Source: Synechococcus sp. HK05 (lineage in GTDB: Bacteria; Cyanobacteriota; Cyanobacteriia; PCC-6307; Cyanobiaceae). From it: DNA of 64,000 nt. Location of the stretch: positions 1 to 64,000 of the forward strand of contig NZ_JAHRXJ010000009.1 in assembly GCF_019104765.1 (NCBI RefSeq), given 5' to 3'. Made by a program: the position numbers and the translations under genes. This document shows positions 44,918 to 54,056 of the stretch, piece by piece. The stretch's first letter is position 1. Every line of letters starts with the position of its first letter. A model generated the notes under the pieces. The model saw only the letters and a program-made list of their open reading frames with translations, ran no database searches and was not told the origin of the DNA.

Positions 44918-46161
44918 TGAGCGCAAGCCTCGCTGCACCGGCCGCAGCCAAGGGCGCTTGGCTCGATGCCTGGTTGGCCGACCTGCCCACCGCTAGCGGT
45001 GGGCTGGCGCCGGTGCAGGAGCGTGGCCGCCAGGCCCTGCGCCAAAGCTCGATTCCCTCGGCGCGCCACGAAGATTGGCGCTTCACCGATCTCTCGCTGC
45101 TCCAGGCGCTGCCCCTAGCTCCGGCGGCCCCAGCAACAGCTGGCTTGCCTGCCCCTGCAGCCGGCGCCTTGCGCCTGCTGTGGAGCGGCGGCAGCGATCC
45201 GCTGGCGGGCCAAGCCCTTCCGGCTGGTTTGCAGCAACTCAGCCCTGGTGAAATCGCCCAGGGGCTGGGCCACACCCTGGCCGCTGCTGGCTGCCAGGAG
45301 CATTGGCCGGTGGAACTCAATCACGCCGCAGCCGAGCGCGTGTTGGCTCTGCGTGTGACTAGCCGCAGCAAGCTGAGCCTGGAGCTGGTGAGCGCCGCAG
45401 CCGAGGGTCTGCAAGCGCTGCGCCTGTTGCTGCTGCTGGAGGAGAAGGCTGAGCTTGATCTCTCTCAATGGATCGAAGCCCAGGCCTCTGGTTTGCACAG
45501 CCTGGTGATTGAGGCCCATCTGGCCCGCGGCGCCCGCCTCAGCCATGGCCTGGTGGCACTGGGCCAAGCCGATGCCGCGCTCATGGCCCATGTGGCGATC
45601 GAGCAGGAACCGGAAAGCCGCGCCCAGCTCAGCAGCGTGACCTCCGGTTGGGGCTTGGCGCGGCTTGAACCCCGGGCTGTGCAGGTGGATGGTGCCGCCC
45701 ACACCACTCTGCGTGGTTTGCAGCTGGTGGATGGTCAGCGCATCGCTGACACCCACAGCTTTGTGGAGTTCAAGGGTCCGGAAGGGCAGCTCGATCAACT
45801 GCACAAAGCCGTGGCCGCAGGCCAGGGCCGCAGCGTGTTCAACGGTGCCGTGCGCGTGCCACGCGCCGCCCAGCGCACCAATGCATCCCAGCTCAGCCGC
45901 AGCCTGCTGCTCTCGGATCGCGCCAGGATCGACACCAAGCCGGAGCTGGAGATCGTGGCCGACGACGTGAAGTGCGCCCATGGCGCCACGGTGAGCAGCC
46001 TGCAGACTGATGAGCTCTTCTATCTGCAGAGCCGCGGCATCGGCTCCGACCAGGCAGCAGGCCTGCTGCAGCGTGCCTTTTGCGAGGAAGTGCTGCGGGA
46101 GCTGCCCGCGGCGGCCCGCAGCTGGTGTTCGCTCGATCGTTTGCTGGAGAGCGCGGCATGA
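44917..46161 (+). CDS. sufD: Fe-S cluster assembly subunit SufD
   Basis: SufD pairs with SufB in the scaffold and is needed for iron entry. The 414-residue protein has an N-terminal helical domain with SIPSARHEDWRFTDLS, a beta-helix core (LLLLEEKAELDLSQWIE, SFVEFKGPEGQLDQLHKAV) and a C-terminal CAHGATVSSLQTDELFYL segment ending in the SufC-contact helices. Its start overlaps the sufC stop by one base. Its stop overlaps the sufS ATG by four (ATGA). The N-terminal third is Ala/Pro-rich and divergent, usual for SufD. Confidence 0.96.
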   Translation: MSASLAAPAAAKGAWLDAWLADLPTASGGLAPVQERGRQALRQSSIPSARHEDWRFTDLSLLQALPLAPAAPATAGLPAPAAGALRLLWSGGSDPLAGQALPAGLQQLSPGEIAQGLGHTLAAAGCQEHWPVELNHAAAERVLALRVTSRSKLSLELVSAAAEGLQALRLLLLLEEKAELDLSQWIEAQASGLHSLVIEAHLARGARLSHGLVALGQADAALMAHVAIEQEPESRAQLSSVTSGWGLARLEPRAVQVDGAAHTTLRGLQLVDGQRIADTHSFVEFKGPEGQLDQLHKAVAAGQGRSVFNGAVRVPRAAQRTNASQLSRSLLLSDRARIDTKPELEIVADDVKCAHGATVSSLQTDELFYLQSRGIGSDQAAGLLQRAFCEEVLRELPAAARSWCSLDRLLESAA

Positions 46162-47447
46162 CCACAACCCTTTCGGCTCCCCAGGCCGCTGCTGTGGCCC
46201 AGCCCGACAACCTGGCGGCGCTCACCCGCCCTGATTTCCCGCTGCTGGCGCAGACCGCCTGCCTCGGGCAGCCGTTGATCTATCTCGATCACGCCGCCAC
46301 CAGCCAGAAGCCTCGCCAGGTGCTGGAGGCGTTGCAGCACTACTACGACCACGACAACGCCAACGTGCACCGCGGCGCGCACCAGCTGAGCGCCCGTGCC
46401 ACCGAAGGCTTTGAAGGTGCCCGTGCCAAGGCGGCAGCCTTTGTGGGTGCGGCGAACCCCAACGAGATCGTGTTCACCCGCAACGCCAGCGAGGCGATCA
46501 ACCTTGTGGCCCGCAGCTGGGGTGAGGCCAACCTGCGCCCCGGTGATGAGGTACTGCTCACGGTGATGGAGCACCACAGCAACCTGGTGCCCTGGCAGCT
46601 GCTCGCTGACCGCACCGGCTGCGTTTTGCGCCATGCCGGCCTCACCGAGAGCGGTGAACTCGATCTCGAAGACCTGCGCAGCAAGATCAGCGATCGCACC
46701 CGGCTGGTGAGCCTGGTGCAGGTGAGCAACACGCTCGGCTGCCTCAACCCGATTGAGGAGGTGGCAGCCCTCGCCCACGCCGCCGGTGCCCTGGTGCTGG
46801 TGGATGCCTGCCAGAGCCTGCCCCACCTGCCGGTGAACGTGAAGCAGCTTGGCGCTGATTTCCTGGTGGGCAGCTCCCACAAGCTCTGCGGCCCCACAGG
46901 CATGGGTTTCCTCTGGGGCCGTGAGGCGCTGCTCGAGGCGATGCCCCCCTTCCTGGGCGGCGGCGAAATGATTCAAGACGTCTACCTCGACCACAGCACC
47001 TGGGCCGGCCTGCCCCACAAGTTCGAAGCCGGAACTCCGGCGATCGGCGAGGCGGTTGGCATGGGCGCCGCCCTCGACTACCTGCAGGCCATCGGTCTGG
47101 ACCGCATCCATGCCTGGGAGCAGCAGCTCACCCGCCAGCTGTTTGATCGCCTCCAGGCCATCGATGGCCTGCGCATCCTTGGTCCCACCCCGGAGCAGCA
47201 ACCCGATCGCGCGGCTTTGGCCGCCTTCCATGTGGAGGGTGTTCATGCCAACGACATCGCTGCTCTGCTGGATTCAGCCGGGATCTGCATCCGCAGCGGC
47301 CACCACTGCACCCAACCTCTGCACCGCCACTACGGCATCAGCGGTTCAGCGCGCGCCAGCCTCAGCTTCACCACCACTGCGGAGGAGATTGATCGCTTCG
47401 CCGAAGAGCTGGATGGTTCGATCAGCTTCCTGCGCGAGCACAGCTGA
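46158..47447 (+). CDS. sufS: Cysteine desulfurase SufS
   Basis: SufS takes sulfur from cysteine as a persulfide for cluster assembly. The 429-residue PLP enzyme has the PLP-binding Lys242 in GSSHKLCGPTG and active-site Cys384 in RSGHHCTQP, the class II desulfurase spacing. It also has LDHAATSQKP and MEHHSNLVPW. The ATG overlaps the sufD stop by four bases. No sufE-like gene follows in the window, so the sulfur-transfer partner must be encoded elsewhere. Confidence 0.97.
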   Translation: MTTTLSAPQAAAVAQPDNLAALTRPDFPLLAQTACLGQPLIYLDHAATSQKPRQVLEALQHYYDHDNANVHRGAHQLSARATEGFEGARAKAAAFVGAANPNEIVFTRNASEAINLVARSWGEANLRPGDEVLLTVMEHHSNLVPWQLLADRTGCVLRHAGLTESGELDLEDLRSKISDRTRLVSLVQVSNTLGCLNPIEEVAALAHAAGALVLVDACQSLPHLPVNVKQLGADFLVGSSHKLCGPTGMGFLWGREALLEAMPPFLGGGEMIQDVYLDHSTWAGLPHKFEAGTPAIGEAVGMGAALDYLQAIGLDRIHAWEQQLTRQLFDRLQAIDGLRILGPTPEQQPDRAALAAFHVEGVHANDIAALLDSAGICIRSGHHCTQPLHRHYGISGSARASLSFTTTAEEIDRFAEELDGSISFLREHS

Positions 47448-47453
47448 TGGCGT

Positions 47454-48176
47454 TCAGGCTGGGGTGAGTACCGCCATCGCCTCTGCGCGGTGCGCCCCAG
47501 TCCACGCCCAACGCCAATGCCATCCGGCGGCCTTGGCTGCGGCCTCAATCGCAGAGCGATCGGCTGGATTGTCGTAAGTGGCTAGGTGTTGGCTCACGTG
47601 GTCGCGCTGCTCAGGCGAAAGCTGTGGCCAGCCCGCGGCGATGCGCTGCAGGTACCGCTGCACATAAGCGTCTCGGCTTTCGCCGGCCTCGCGGAACACA
47701 TCCACCCAGATGAATAGGCCCCCCGGGGCGATCCGGCTGCGCAGGCTCTCGAGCAGCGTGTGTTTCTCTCTGTCGCTGAGGTGATGGATGGCGAAGGCGG
47801 AGTGAAGGATGTCGACCGGTTCTTCGCCGTTGTCCGACGCCTCGTTTGCCCAGCGCAGCAGATCGCCTTCGATCCACTGGCATGGGTAGGGCACGTCTCC
47901 CAGTGCTTGCTGCGCCAGGGGCAACACCTGGGCTGTGAGATCCAGGCCGGTGTAGGCCCCCAGGGGCAGGCGGCGCAGCAGCGGAGCCAGCAGGGCCAGA
48001 TCGCCGCAGCCCAGATCCACCATCCGCGGGGCGAGAGCCCCCGCTTCGCGGGCTGTGAGCCAGCCCTCCAGAGCCGCAGCGGTGGCGGCGGCCACGGCCT
48101 GATGCTCCATCAGATCGTGTTCCACCACGGCCCGGTAGGAGGCCCACTGCTGAGCGAAGAAATCCATGCTGGGCAT
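47454..48176 (-). CDS. Class I SAM-dependent methyltransferase
   Basis: The 240-residue protein has a Rossmann-like methyltransferase fold: SAM-binding motif MVDLGCGDLALL, acidic GLDLTAQ at motif II, and HSAFAIHHLSDREK with the post-IV region LRSRIAPGGLFIWVDVFRE. The substrate is unknown; the family covers small molecules and quinones. It starts at ATG 48176 or 48167, both in frame. It converges with sufS, six bases apart, and so is not part of the suf operon. Confidence 0.85.
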   Translation of the reverse strand: MPSMDFFAQQWASYRAVVEHDLMEHQAVAAATAAALEGWLTAREAGALAPRMVDLGCGDLALLAPLLRRLPLGAYTGLDLTAQVLPLAQQALGDVPYPCQWIEGDLLRWANEASDNGEEPVDILHSAFAIHHLSDREKHTLLESLRSRIAPGGLFIWVDVFREAGESRDAYVQRYLQRIAAGWPQLSPEQRDHVSQHLATYDNPADRSAIEAAAKAAGWHWRWAWTGAHRAEAMAVLTPA

Positions 48177-48194
48177 CCTGAAGCAGCGCTCCGT

Positions 48195-49121
48195 TCAGGC
48201 GGTTTCGTCCCACAACTCGGCGTGGCGATAGGGGCCGCCGGGCAGTTCCCAGAAGCTGCCATCCACGAAGCGATGGCCGCGATCGAGGCTGGCGATCTGC
48301 TGCAGCTCCTCGGGGCTGAGCTGCAGTTGGGTGGCGGCCAGGTTGCTGGCCAGGCGATCGCGCTGCACTGATTTGGGAATTACGGCCGTGCCGGTGCCGA
48401 TCCCCCAGGCCAGCAGCACCTGAGCTGGTGTGGCGTCGTGGCTTGCAGCGATGGCGGTGATGGTGGGATCGGCCAGCAGCGGCGCCTGGCCCGGTGCACT
48501 GGGGGAGCCCAGGGGGGAGTAGGCCGTGAGCCCGATGCCCTCCTGCTGGCAGAGCTGCAGCAGCGCGTTCTGCTGCAGCCAGGGATGGCGCTCCACCTGG
48601 TTCATCGCCGGGCGCAGCCGGCTGGTGTGCAGCAGACCCTGCAACTTGGCGGCGCTGCAATTCGACACGCCGATTTGGCGCACCAGGCCTTCCTCCACCA
48701 GCGCTTCCATCGCACCCCAGGTTTGGCTGAGCGGCAGCTGCTCCAGGGGGATCTGATCGGCGGCTTGCTCCGGCATCACCACGCCATGGCGGTGCACCAC
48801 GGGCCAATGGATCAAATAAAGGTCGAGCTGCTCGAGCTGCAGAGAGCTGAGGCTGCGCAGCAATGCCGGCCGCACCTCCTCGGGCGCGTGGCAGTCGTTC
48901 CAGAGCTTTGAGGTGATCCATAGCTGATCGCGCTTCACCACCCCATCGCGGAAGGCACCCGCCAGGGCCTGGCCGATTTCGGCTTCATTGCCGTAGATCG
49001 AAGCGCAGTCGATATGGCGGTAGCCCAGTTCCAGGGCGGTGCGCACGGCCACACCCACCTCGCCGGGGCTGGATTTCCAGGTGCCGAGGCCCAGGGCGGG
49101 CGGGCTGAGCAGCGGGGACAT
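48195..49121 (-). CDS. Aldo/keto reductase
   Basis: The 308-residue NADPH-dependent carbonyl reductase has a TIM-barrel with the full catalytic tetrad: Asp38 (HIDCAS), Tyr43 (IYGNE), Lys72 (ITSKLW) and His105 (LYLIHWP). The NADPH-binding AVIPKSVQRDRL segment is near the C-terminus. Substrate not predictable; members detoxify aldehydes and ketones. It lies 18 bases upstream of the methyltransferase on the same strand. Confidence 0.92.
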   Translation of the reverse strand: MSPLLSPPALGLGTWKSSPGEVGVAVRTALELGYRHIDCASIYGNEAEIGQALAGAFRDGVVKRDQLWITSKLWNDCHAPEEVRPALLRSLSSLQLEQLDLYLIHWPVVHRHGVVMPEQAADQIPLEQLPLSQTWGAMEALVEEGLVRQIGVSNCSAAKLQGLLHTSRLRPAMNQVERHPWLQQNALLQLCQQEGIGLTAYSPLGSPSAPGQAPLLADPTITAIAASHDATPAQVLLAWGIGTGTAVIPKSVQRDRLASNLAATQLQLSPEELQQIASLDRGHRFVDGSFWELPGGPYRHAELWDETA

Positions 49122-49175
49122 GCAGCAGGAAGCCGGATCCCCACAGCCTGGCGGTTTTTTAAATGCTTGCCTCGC

Positions 49176-50597
49176 TCAGCGCTGATGGCTTGCGGTGCAG
49201 TGCTGCGCGGCAGCAGCAGCCGCCTGTTCGCCGGCTTCGATGGCGCCTTCGAAATAGCCCGGCCAGCGCGGTGACGCCTCCGTGCCCGCCCACAGAACCC
49301 GCCCATGGCTGGCGGGCCTGGGTCCGCCTTCAAGGCCCGCGGCCAGGCGGGCATGGCTGGTCCAGCTGCCGGGGGCGGGAAAGCTGGTGAAGGCGCCGCC
49401 GCTCCAGGTTTCGCTGTTCCAGGCCTGCTCCACCAGTTCCAGGGGGTCGCCGGCGGCTGGCCCCCAGTAGGCCACCAGATCACGCAGGATCAGGGTTCGC
49501 CGCTGTGCGGCCGGCAGGGCCGCCAGGGCCAGGGCCCGTTCGCCGGCCACGAAGCTGGCCAGCACGGCTGGCTGGCCCTCCGGTGGAGCGCTATCGGCGG
49601 TGAGCTCCAGCCAGGGCAGATCGCCGATGCCCAGGCCGTTGAGCCCCTGCTCGCGCCAGAAGGGCCGGCTGTAGCGGGCCAGGATCTTGGTCATGCCGCC
49701 CATGGCCGTGCGCTGCAGCAGGGCCTGATGGGCGGGCGGTAGGGGTGGATCGAAGCGGATCGCCTGCCGCAGCGGTGGCGGCACGGCCACGATCACCGCC
49801 TGCGCCTGCAGTGGGCTGAGTCCTTCCGCCCGCACCGTGGTCGCTCCGCTGCTCTGCTCGATCGCCTGCACTGCTGCATTCAGCTGCAGGCAGCCGGGGC
49901 TGCTGGCCTCCAGCTCGCGGGCCAGGCGCTGGGCTACCCCGCCGGCGCCGCCGCGCACTAGCCAGGCTTCGGGCGTTTCTGCCTGGGGTGCCACGGCCTG
50001 GGTCCAGGCCAGGTGAAGGATCGAGCTTTCCCAGGGTTCGAAGCCGCCTGAGCCTCCAACCCGGCAGAGCCAGTCGAGCGGAAGCCTGGCAACGGGCAAG
50101 GGGCTGTGCTGAGCAGCCCAGGCCGCCACGCTGAGCCGATCGAGCTGTTCGGCGTGGGGCGTGAGCCAGGGCTGCTGTGGGTTGATCTGGGCCACCAGCG
50201 CGGCGAAGCGCTGCTGCAGCGCCTGGGTGGCTGCCAGCGCCTCCGGGGCTAGCCCTAGGGCGCCGGGTTCAAAGAACAGCAGGCTCGCTTCAAACCGCTC
50301 GGCCAGGGGGGCCTGCACCCGCCGCCCCTGCCAGCAGAACACCCCCTCGCCGGCGTAGTGGCTCGGATAGCGGCTGAGCCCGAGTTCCTCCAGCAGCGCC
50401 GCGAATCGGTGGTGCGGGCTGCCGCCCCATTGGCCGCCCAGATCCACCACGGATCCATCGGCCAGGGTGTGGCTCACCATCCGCCCGCCCACTCGGCCCC
50501 GGGCTTCCAGCACCCGCACCCGGAGTCCCTGCTGCTGCAACCGCCGCGCCGCGATCAGGCCTGAGAGGCCGGCACCCACCACCAGCACATTCAGCAC
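49176..50597 (-). CDS. Flavin monoamine oxidase-family FAD-dependent oxidoreductase
   Basis: The 473-residue flavoprotein has an N-terminal dinucleotide-binding motif VVGAGLSGLIAARRL, an EARGRVGGRM stretch, the DLGGQWGG segment typical of amine oxidases, and a C-terminal VLWAGTEASPRWPGYFEGAIEAG that contacts FAD. It likely oxidises an amine or related substrate; substrate unknown. It is divergent from the DUF1543 gene. Confidence 0.9.
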   Translation of the reverse strand: MLNVLVVGAGLSGLIAARRLQQQGLRVRVLEARGRVGGRMVSHTLADGSVVDLGGQWGGSPHHRFAALLEELGLSRYPSHYAGEGVFCWQGRRVQAPLAERFEASLLFFEPGALGLAPEALAATQALQQRFAALVAQINPQQPWLTPHAEQLDRLSVAAWAAQHSPLPVARLPLDWLCRVGGSGGFEPWESSILHLAWTQAVAPQAETPEAWLVRGGAGGVAQRLARELEASSPGCLQLNAAVQAIEQSSGATTVRAEGLSPLQAQAVIVAVPPPLRQAIRFDPPLPPAHQALLQRTAMGGMTKILARYSRPFWREQGLNGLGIGDLPWLELTADSAPPEGQPAVLASFVAGERALALAALPAAQRRTLILRDLVAYWGPAAGDPLELVEQAWNSETWSGGAFTSFPAPGSWTSHARLAAGLEGGPRPASHGRVLWAGTEASPRWPGYFEGAIEAGEQAAAAAAQHCTASHQR

Positions 50598-50672
50598 CTC
50601 AGCTATGCAGGCAGTGCCCTCGCTACTGCTGCAATGCTGATCAGGCCGCTGGGTGTTGTCGATTCAGGCGCG

Positions 50673-51227
50673 ATGAGCACGCCAACCACGAACACGCCCA
50701 TGTTGTTTCTGGTGGTGCTGGGCGGCCGCACCGCCACCAGCCTGATCGAGCTGCACGATGTGCGCTTCGTGGCCGGCCGCACGATCGACGACACGATCCC
50801 GGAGTTGCGGCGCCAGTGGTTTGGGAAGCGTGAGGGCCTGCACCTGGACAGCTTCATGGCGGTGCGGGCGATCGATGGCTGGGCGGTGAGCCTCGTGCGC
50901 GAGGCGCCCGCTCCCAGGACTGAGCGCCTCTGGTTTGTGAACCTGGGCGCTTACCGCCCCGATGCCCTGGCGGAGCTGCACCAGTTCGGCCTGGTGGTGG
51001 CCCGCTCCTCCCAGGCGGCCAAGGCCGCCGCCAAGCGGCAGTGGCTGCAGGGCGCGCTGCAGCAGCACAAGGATGATCTCTGCGCGGTGGACGACTGCCT
51101 GGCGATCGAGCAGCTGGAACTGCTGGGTGGTGAGCGCTGGCATGTGCAGCTCGATCCCCATCCCGAGGGCTTCAGCCAGCCGCAGCAGCCGGATTGGTTC
51201 GGCTACCGCCGGATCGATCGCTGCTGA
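50673..51227 (+). CDS. DUF1543 domain protein
   Basis: The ~184-residue protein has the DUF1543 pattern: LFLVVLGGRTATSLIELHDV, DTIPELRRQWFGKREGLHLDS and RLWFVNLGAYRPDALAELHQFGLVVA. The second repeat covers the remaining part (LDPHPEGF, WFGYRRI). Function is not established. The ATG at 50673 is used; another in-frame ATG at 50700 opens directly on the conserved domain. The C-terminal 25 bases overlap the end of the convergent phosphoesterase gene. Confidence 0.85.
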   Translation: MSTPTTNTPMLFLVVLGGRTATSLIELHDVRFVAGRTIDDTIPELRRQWFGKREGLHLDSFMAVRAIDGWAVSLVREAPAPRTERLWFVNLGAYRPDALAELHQFGLVVARSSQAAKAAAKRQWLQGALQQHKDDLCAVDDCLAIEQLELLGGERWHVQLDPHPEGFSQPQQPDWFGYRRIDRC

Positions 51228-52222
51228 GCGTTGCGGTTGAGGCCGCCAGCGCGGCCCATCAGGGTGGCGGGTAGGCGGCTCCAGGCCACGGGCTGGCCGC
51301 TGGCCACGGCATAGGTGGTCTCCACCAGGGAGTTGTCTTGCCAGTTGATGTCGAGGGTGGTGTAGGTCTGCTGGGGTGGTATCGCTCCTTGGAGTAGGCG
51401 TCTGGGGCCGCTGCCCATGGCCCCCAGATGGATCAGATCGAGCTGGCCGCGGCGGGCCGGGAACCAGGCGTGCTGGTGGCCGCTGATGTAGGCCTGCACG
51501 CGGCCCTGCTCCAGCAGGCTCTGCACGGCTGCGGCCTGATCGAGCACCTCACCGGCGCGATCGCGGCCCTGGCTCACGCCCACCAGGGGCAGGTGGCCCA
51601 CCACCAGCCGCAGCCGTGCCTGGCGCGCTTCCGGGCTGGCCAGCTGCTGGCGGGCCCAGCTCAGCTGGCTGGCGGGGATGCGGCCGGAGCTGGCATCCCA
51701 CACGAGAACGAACACGTCGTTTTGCAGAGCGCTGTAGTGGAAGGGGAAATCGCCCACATCCACGAAGCGCAGGCCGAGGGCCTGACGCCGGGGCGTCCAG
51801 AAGCGCCGCACCGCGGCGCGATCCGCCTCGAAGGCGGGCGAGCCGTCGTGGTTGCCGACGGCCGGCAGAAATGGGCGGCCGGCCTGACGCACCGGCGACA
51901 GCACCGTGCGGGCGAAGCCCTCCCACATCGCATCGAGCTGGGCGGCGCTGAGGCCTGGTTTCTGGCCGGCCACCATGTCGCCTGCGCACACCACCAGCGC
52001 CGGTTGCAGGGCCAGCAGCTGCTGGAGGCCCTGGCTCACCTGGGGGATGTAGGTGGTGGAGCCGTAACTGCTGTTGAGGTCGCTGATCAGGCCTAGGCGT
52101 AGATCGGGGCCGGCGCTTGGGGCGGCGGCCGATGGTGCCTGCTGCAGGCCCAGCCAGCTCAGTCCGCCGCCTGCCGCGCCTGCGGCGGTGAGCTGCAGCA
52201 GCTGGCGGCGGCGCAGAGGCAT
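51203..52222 (-). CDS. Tat-exported calcineurin-like metallophosphoesterase
   Basis: The 339-residue protein starts with a twin-arginine signal ([19 protein letters not shown]), so it is exported folded. The metallophosphoesterase motifs are in order: SDLN (Asp48), GDMV (Asp82), GNHD, GHLPLVG and SGHQHAW. The first motif is D-x-N rather than D-x-H, so a metal ligand is changed. It would act as a periplasmic phosphatase or phosphodiesterase. The ATG at 52222 is chosen to open the Tat signal. Divergent from mtnA. Confidence 0.88.
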   Translation of the reverse strand: MPLRRRQLLQLTAAGAAGGGLSWLGLQQAPSAAAPSAGPDLRLGLISDLNSSYGSTTYIPQVSQGLQQLLALQPALVVCAGDMVAGQKPGLSAAQLDAMWEGFARTVLSPVRQAGRPFLPAVGNHDGSPAFEADRAAVRRFWTPRRQALGLRFVDVGDFPFHYSALQNDVFVLVWDASSGRIPASQLSWARQQLASPEARQARLRLVVGHLPLVGVSQGRDRAGEVLDQAAAVQSLLEQGRVQAYISGHQHAWFPARRGQLDLIHLGAMGSGPRRLLQGAIPPQQTYTTLDINWQDNSLVETTYAVASGQPVAWSRLPATLMGRAGGLNRNAQQRSIRR

Positions 52223-52287
52223 GGGGCGCTGAGAGAGCGGGTGCGATCGACGGGCAGCATGGAGCATTCGCCCCGGCAACGCACCCC

Positions 52288-53382
52288 ATGAAGATCGACG
52301 GCAAGGCCTGGCGCACCATCTGGCTCGAGCCCGATGGCCGCTCGATCGGGGTGATCGATCAGATCCAGTTGCCGCATCGCTTCACCACCCGCACGCTGCG
52401 CAGCTGCGATGAAGCGGCGGAGGCCATTCGCACGATGGTGGTGCGCGGTGCACCACTGATCGGAGTGACCGGTGCCTACGGCTTGATGTTGGCGCTGCAG
52501 GTGGATCCGAGCGATGCGGCGTTGGCCGTGGCGTTTGAGCTGCTCAATGCCACGCGCCCCACGGCGGTGAACCTGCGCTGGGCGCTGGAGCGGGTGCGCG
52601 ATCGCGTGGCGCCGCTGCCGCCGGAGCAGCGGGCTGAGGCGGCGAAGCTGGAGGCCGCGGCGATCGCCGATGAAGACGTGGCCATGTGCGAGGCCATCGG
52701 CAACCACGGGCTGGCGATTTTTCAGCAACTCGCCGCCGCGCGGCCGGCTGAACGCCAAGGGCAGCCGTTCAACGTGCTCACCCACTGCAATGCGGGCTGG
52801 CTGGCCACGGTGGATTGGGGTACGGCCCTGGCGCCGATTTACAAAGCCCACCGCGCCGGCCTCAACATCCATGTGTGGGTGGATGAAACCCGCCCGCGCA
52901 ACCAGGGCGCTTCGCTCACGGCCTATGAGCTCGGCCGAGAGGGCGTGCCCCACACCGTGATCGTGGACAACGCCGGCGGCCATCTGATGCAGCACGGTCA
53001 GGTGGATGCCGTGATCGTGGGCACCGACCGCACCACCCGCCGCGGCGATGTGTGCAACAAGATCGGCACCTACCTCAAGGCCCTCGCCGCCCACGACAAC
53101 AGCGTGCCCTTCTACGTAGCCCTGCCCGCCTCCACCATCGACTGGACCATCGACGACGGCGTGGCCGAGATTCCGATCGAAGCGCGCGATGCCCGGGAGG
53201 TGACCCATATCCAGGGGCGCACCGCTGCCGGTGAGCTCGCTGTGGTGCAGCTCACGCCCGATGGCAGCGAAGGCTTCAATCCCGCCTTTGATGTGACCCC
53301 GGCCCGCCTGGTGACGGCGCTGATCACCGAACGGGGTGTGGCACCTGCCAGTGAAGACGGCCTGCGCAACCTCTACGCCTGA
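52288..53382 (+). CDS. mtnA: S-methyl-5-thioribose-1-phosphate isomerase
   Basis: MtnA converts methylthioribose-1-phosphate to methylthioribulose-1-phosphate. The 364-residue protein has [14 protein letters not shown], the catalytic cysteine in [10 protein letters not shown] and the aspartate in [19 protein letters not shown]. The family is related to eIF2B but these motifs mark the isomerase. The gene downstream is a class II aldolase two bases away, so the two probably act in sequence. Confidence 0.95.
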   Translation: MKIDGKAWRTIWLEPDGRSIGVIDQIQLPHRFTTRTLRSCDEAAEAIRTMVVRGAPLIGVTGAYGLMLALQVDPSDAALAVAFELLNATRPTAVNLRWALERVRDRVAPLPPEQRAEAAKLEAAAIADEDVAMCEAIGNHGLAIFQQLAAARPAERQGQPFNVLTHCNAGWLATVDWGTALAPIYKAHRAGLNIHVWVDETRPRNQGASLTAYELGREGVPHTVIVDNAGGHLMQHGQVDAVIVGTDRTTRRGDVCNKIGTYLKALAAHDNSVPFYVALPASTIDWTIDDGVAEIPIEARDAREVTHIQGRTAAGELAVVQLTPDGSEGFNPAFDVTPARLVTALITERGVAPASEDGLRNLYA

Positions 53383-53384
53383 AC

Positions 53385-54053
53385 GTGAGCACGATGAGCG
53401 AACAGGATCTGCGCGAGCAGCTGGTGGCCGTGGCCCGGCGCATGCAGGCCAGCGGCATCAACCAGGGCACCTCCGGCAATCTTTCGGCGCGCATCCCCGG
53501 CGGGATGCTGATCACGCCCAGCTCCCTGCCCTATGAGCTGATGCAGCCCGGTGATCTGGTGGCGCTGGATCTGGCGGGTAAGCCCTTGGTGGCGCCCGAG
53601 CCGGGGCGCCCGCAGCGGCGGCCGTCGTCGGAGTGGCGGCTACACGCCGATGTGTTGGCCAGCCGGCCGGAGGTGCAGGCGGTGCTGCACTGCCACTCGA
53701 TCCATGCCACCGCCCTCGCCTGCCATGGCCGCGGCATTCCGCCCTTCCACTACATGATTGCCGTGGCCGGCGGCCACGACATCCGCTGCGCGCCCTACGC
53801 CACCTTCGGCACCCAGCTGCTCTCCGATGGGGTGGTGGAAGCGCTGCAGGGCCGGCTGGCTTGTTTGATGGCGCAGCACGGCCAGGTGGTGGTGGGCCCC
53901 AACCTGGACCGGGCCTTGGCCCTGGCGGTGGAGGTGGAAACCCTCGCCCGCATCTATCTGCAGGCGCTGGCCATCGGCGAACCGCCGCTACTCAGCGCCG
54001 AGCAGATGGAGCAGGTGCGCCACCAGTTCCGCACCCTGCTCTACGGCCACTGA
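53385..54053 (+). CDS. Class II aldolase/adducin family protein
   Basis: The 222-residue zinc enzyme has the family's GINQGTSGNLSARIPGG opening, the HCHS zinc ligands (His102, His104), His165 and catalytic Glu83. It could be a fuculose-phosphate-type aldolase that splits methylthioribulose-1-phosphate (or 5-deoxyribulose-1-phosphate) to DHAP and an aldehyde, or MtnB, the dehydratase of the classical pathway. No other methionine-salvage gene is nearby, which favours the aldolase shunt. GTG at 53385 or ATG at 53394 can start it. It directly follows mtnA. Confidence 0.82.
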   Translation: MSTMSEQDLREQLVAVARRMQASGINQGTSGNLSARIPGGMLITPSSLPYELMQPGDLVALDLAGKPLVAPEPGRPQRRPSSEWRLHADVLASRPEVQAVLHCHSIHATALACHGRGIPPFHYMIAVAGGHDIRCAPYATFGTQLLSDGVVEALQGRLACLMAQHGQVVVGPNLDRALALAVEVETLARIYLQALAIGEPPLLSAEQMEQVRHQFRTLLYGH

Positions 54054-54056
54054 GCC

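Noticed and set aside
46020-47246. - strand open frame of about 408 codons over sufS
   Set aside because: Antisense to a cysteine desulfurase with PLP lysine and active-site cysteine.
47611-48921. - strand open frame of about 436 codons over the methyltransferase and aldo/keto reductase
   Set aside because: It shares the strand but is in another frame than two genes with clear motifs; the translation is Arg/Pro/Gly-rich and featureless.
49142-49175. T-run with a GC stretch (CCTGGCGGTTTTTT) as a terminator
   Set aside because: It would point rightward on the + strand, where no gene ends; both flanking genes are on the minus strand.
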